A stretch of 5,143 nt of DNA, taken from Bacilli bacterium (GTDB lineage: Bacteria; Bacillota_I; Bacilli_A; RF39; UBA660). Made by a program: the position numbers and the translations under genes. Under the pieces are notes generated by a model. That model ran no database searches. It saw only the letters and a list, made by a program, of their open reading frames with translations, and was not told the origin of the DNA. Positions 4,604-5,143 of this stretch are shown here, in pieces. Positions within the stretch are counted from its first letter, which is position 1, and every line of letters starts with the position of its first letter. Location: the NCBI GenBank assembly GCA_028708005.1, contig JAQVZV010000062.1, positions 1 to 5,143 of the forward strand. Reading direction: 5' to 3'.

Positions 4604-4637
4604 AAATAATACCTCCCCCATCTTTAGACAGGGTTAT

Positions 4638-4665
4638 ATTATAACACATTTTTTGTTTTTTGCAA
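4638..4665 (-). promoter_or_regulatory. Promoter of the 140-aa gene
   Basis: TATAAT (4643-4638) with an extended TGT before it, and TTGCAA (4665-4660) as -35, 16-nt spacer. The -35 box ends 5 bp past the rlmH stop codon. The start near 4631 gives a leader of about 28 nt with GGGAGG positioned for ATG 4603. Confidence 0.75.
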
Positions 4666-4670
4666 GTATT

Positions 4671-5129
4671 TTATTTATGATACGTTTCATTGTTGATAAT
4701 TTTAAAAGAACGATATATCTGTTCTAACAACATAATTCTAAATAGTTGATGAGGAAAGGTTAATTTAGAAAATGATAAGCGTGCATCAGAATTGTTTTTT
4801 ATATCATCATGAAGACCATAAGAACCACCTATTATAAAAACAATATCACTATATCCCTCAGTCAATAAACCTCTTATTTTATTAGATAGCGATAATGAAT
4901 CAAACGTTTCTCCTTCTATATCTAACGATATAACAAAATTATGAGGCTTAATATTCTTAAGTATTCTTTCTTTTTCTTTTTCCAATACTCTTAAGCGATC
5001 TTCACTACCTTCATCTTCAACCTCAATAATTGTTGCCTTTGTATATTTAGATAATCTTTTTAAATATTCAGCTATCGCATCACGCCAATACTTTTCCTTT
5101 ATTTTACCAACACATATAATCTTAATCAT
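4671..5129 (-). CDS. rlmH: 23S rRNA (pseudouridine(1915)-N(3))-methyltransferase RlmH
   Basis: SPOUT-class methyltransferase that uses S-adenosylmethionine to methylate pseudouridine 1915 in helix 69 of 23S rRNA on assembled ribosomes; it acts as a homodimer. The 152-aa product spans the usual family length (about 155-160). The N-terminus MIKIICVGKIKEKYW is characteristic. LDIEGET (69-75) and the glycine-rich FIIGGSYGL (98-106) form the knotted cofactor site. FPHQLFRIMLLEQIYR (125-140) and the terminal Tyr-His-Lys (150-152) are signature elements. ATG 5129 matches the family N-terminus; AGGT about 9 nt upstream is a modest ribosome site at the window edge. In staphylococci the 3' end of this gene (orfX) is the SCC attachment site. 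Here it is intact and unoccupied, and the serine-recombinase element sits about 1.8 kb further on. Confidence 0.97.
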   Translation of the reverse strand: MIKIICVGKIKEKYWRDAIAEYLKRLSKYTKATIIEVEDEGSEDRLRVLEKEKERILKNIKPHNFVISLDIEGETFDSLSLSNKIRGLLTEGYSDIVFIIGGSYGLHDDIKNNSDARLSFSKLTFPHQLFRIMLLEQIYRSFKIINNETYHK

Positions 5130-5143
5130 ATTTCAATTACCTG

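Noticed and set aside
4604..4621. Upstream ATG 4621 as the start of the 140-aa gene
   Set aside because: It overlaps the GGGAGG ribosome site that serves ATG 4603, and its own upstream region has no ribosome site and almost no leader.
4671..4690. SCC-like attachment site at the 3' end of rlmH
   Set aside because: The codons for Tyr-His-Lys and the stop resemble the staphylococcal site because the protein end is conserved, but nothing is inserted here and the next gene's promoter follows at once.
4518..4727. Plus-strand frame across the promoter of the 140-aa gene
   Set aside because: Shadow of two minus-strand genes and their intergenic promoter.

Overview
The window is AT-rich DNA from a low-GC Gram-positive bacterium (Bacillota, or a related gut Bacilli/Erysipelotrichia-like lineage; I cannot place it more closely). 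The basis is strong AAGGAGG-type ribosome binding sites, consensus TTGACA/TATAAT promoters, AT-rich codon choice, and a Bacillota-style RlmH. Tryptophan is read from TGG and I see no in-frame TGA, so the standard code is likely.

Left part, about 1-2880, all minus strand: one end of an integrative mobilizable element that combines a MobV (Pre/Mob) relaxase with a large serine recombinase, the combination known from Tn4451-type mobilizable transposons (TnpX plus TnpZ). Reading in the direction of transcription, there is a promoter (2866-2839), a 20-codon leader ORF (2791-2729), the 625-aa recombinase (2739-862), a gene-free stretch of about 370 bp packed with inverted repeats (861-492) that probably contains oriT, and the relaxase (491 to beyond position 1). 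No cargo gene is visible; the rest of the element lies to the left. The recombinase should excise and insert the element, and the relaxase should nick oriT for transfer by a helper conjugation system.

Two aspects of this element are unusual. First, the recombinase mRNA leader has a short basic ORF, two competing Shine-Dalgarno-containing hairpins, and an A8 tract that puts the family-typical ATG start one base out of frame. Second, the relaxase looks decayed: ATA stands where the family start codon should be, and a block of about 30 residues that I expect in this family is missing.

Right part, about 2889-5143: apparently host chromosome. It has a 90-aa unknown protein with a CxxC pair, tRNA-Gly(UCC) with its own consensus promoter, a plus-strand Cof-type HAD phosphatase, a minus-strand 140-aa unknown protein convergent with it (both stop codons lie inside one shared terminator hairpin), and rlmH, the 23S rRNA pseudouridine-1915 methyltransferase. 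The element boundary is inferred to lie between the recombinase promoter and the 90-aa gene. The other boundary is outside the window, so no att duplication can be tested here.
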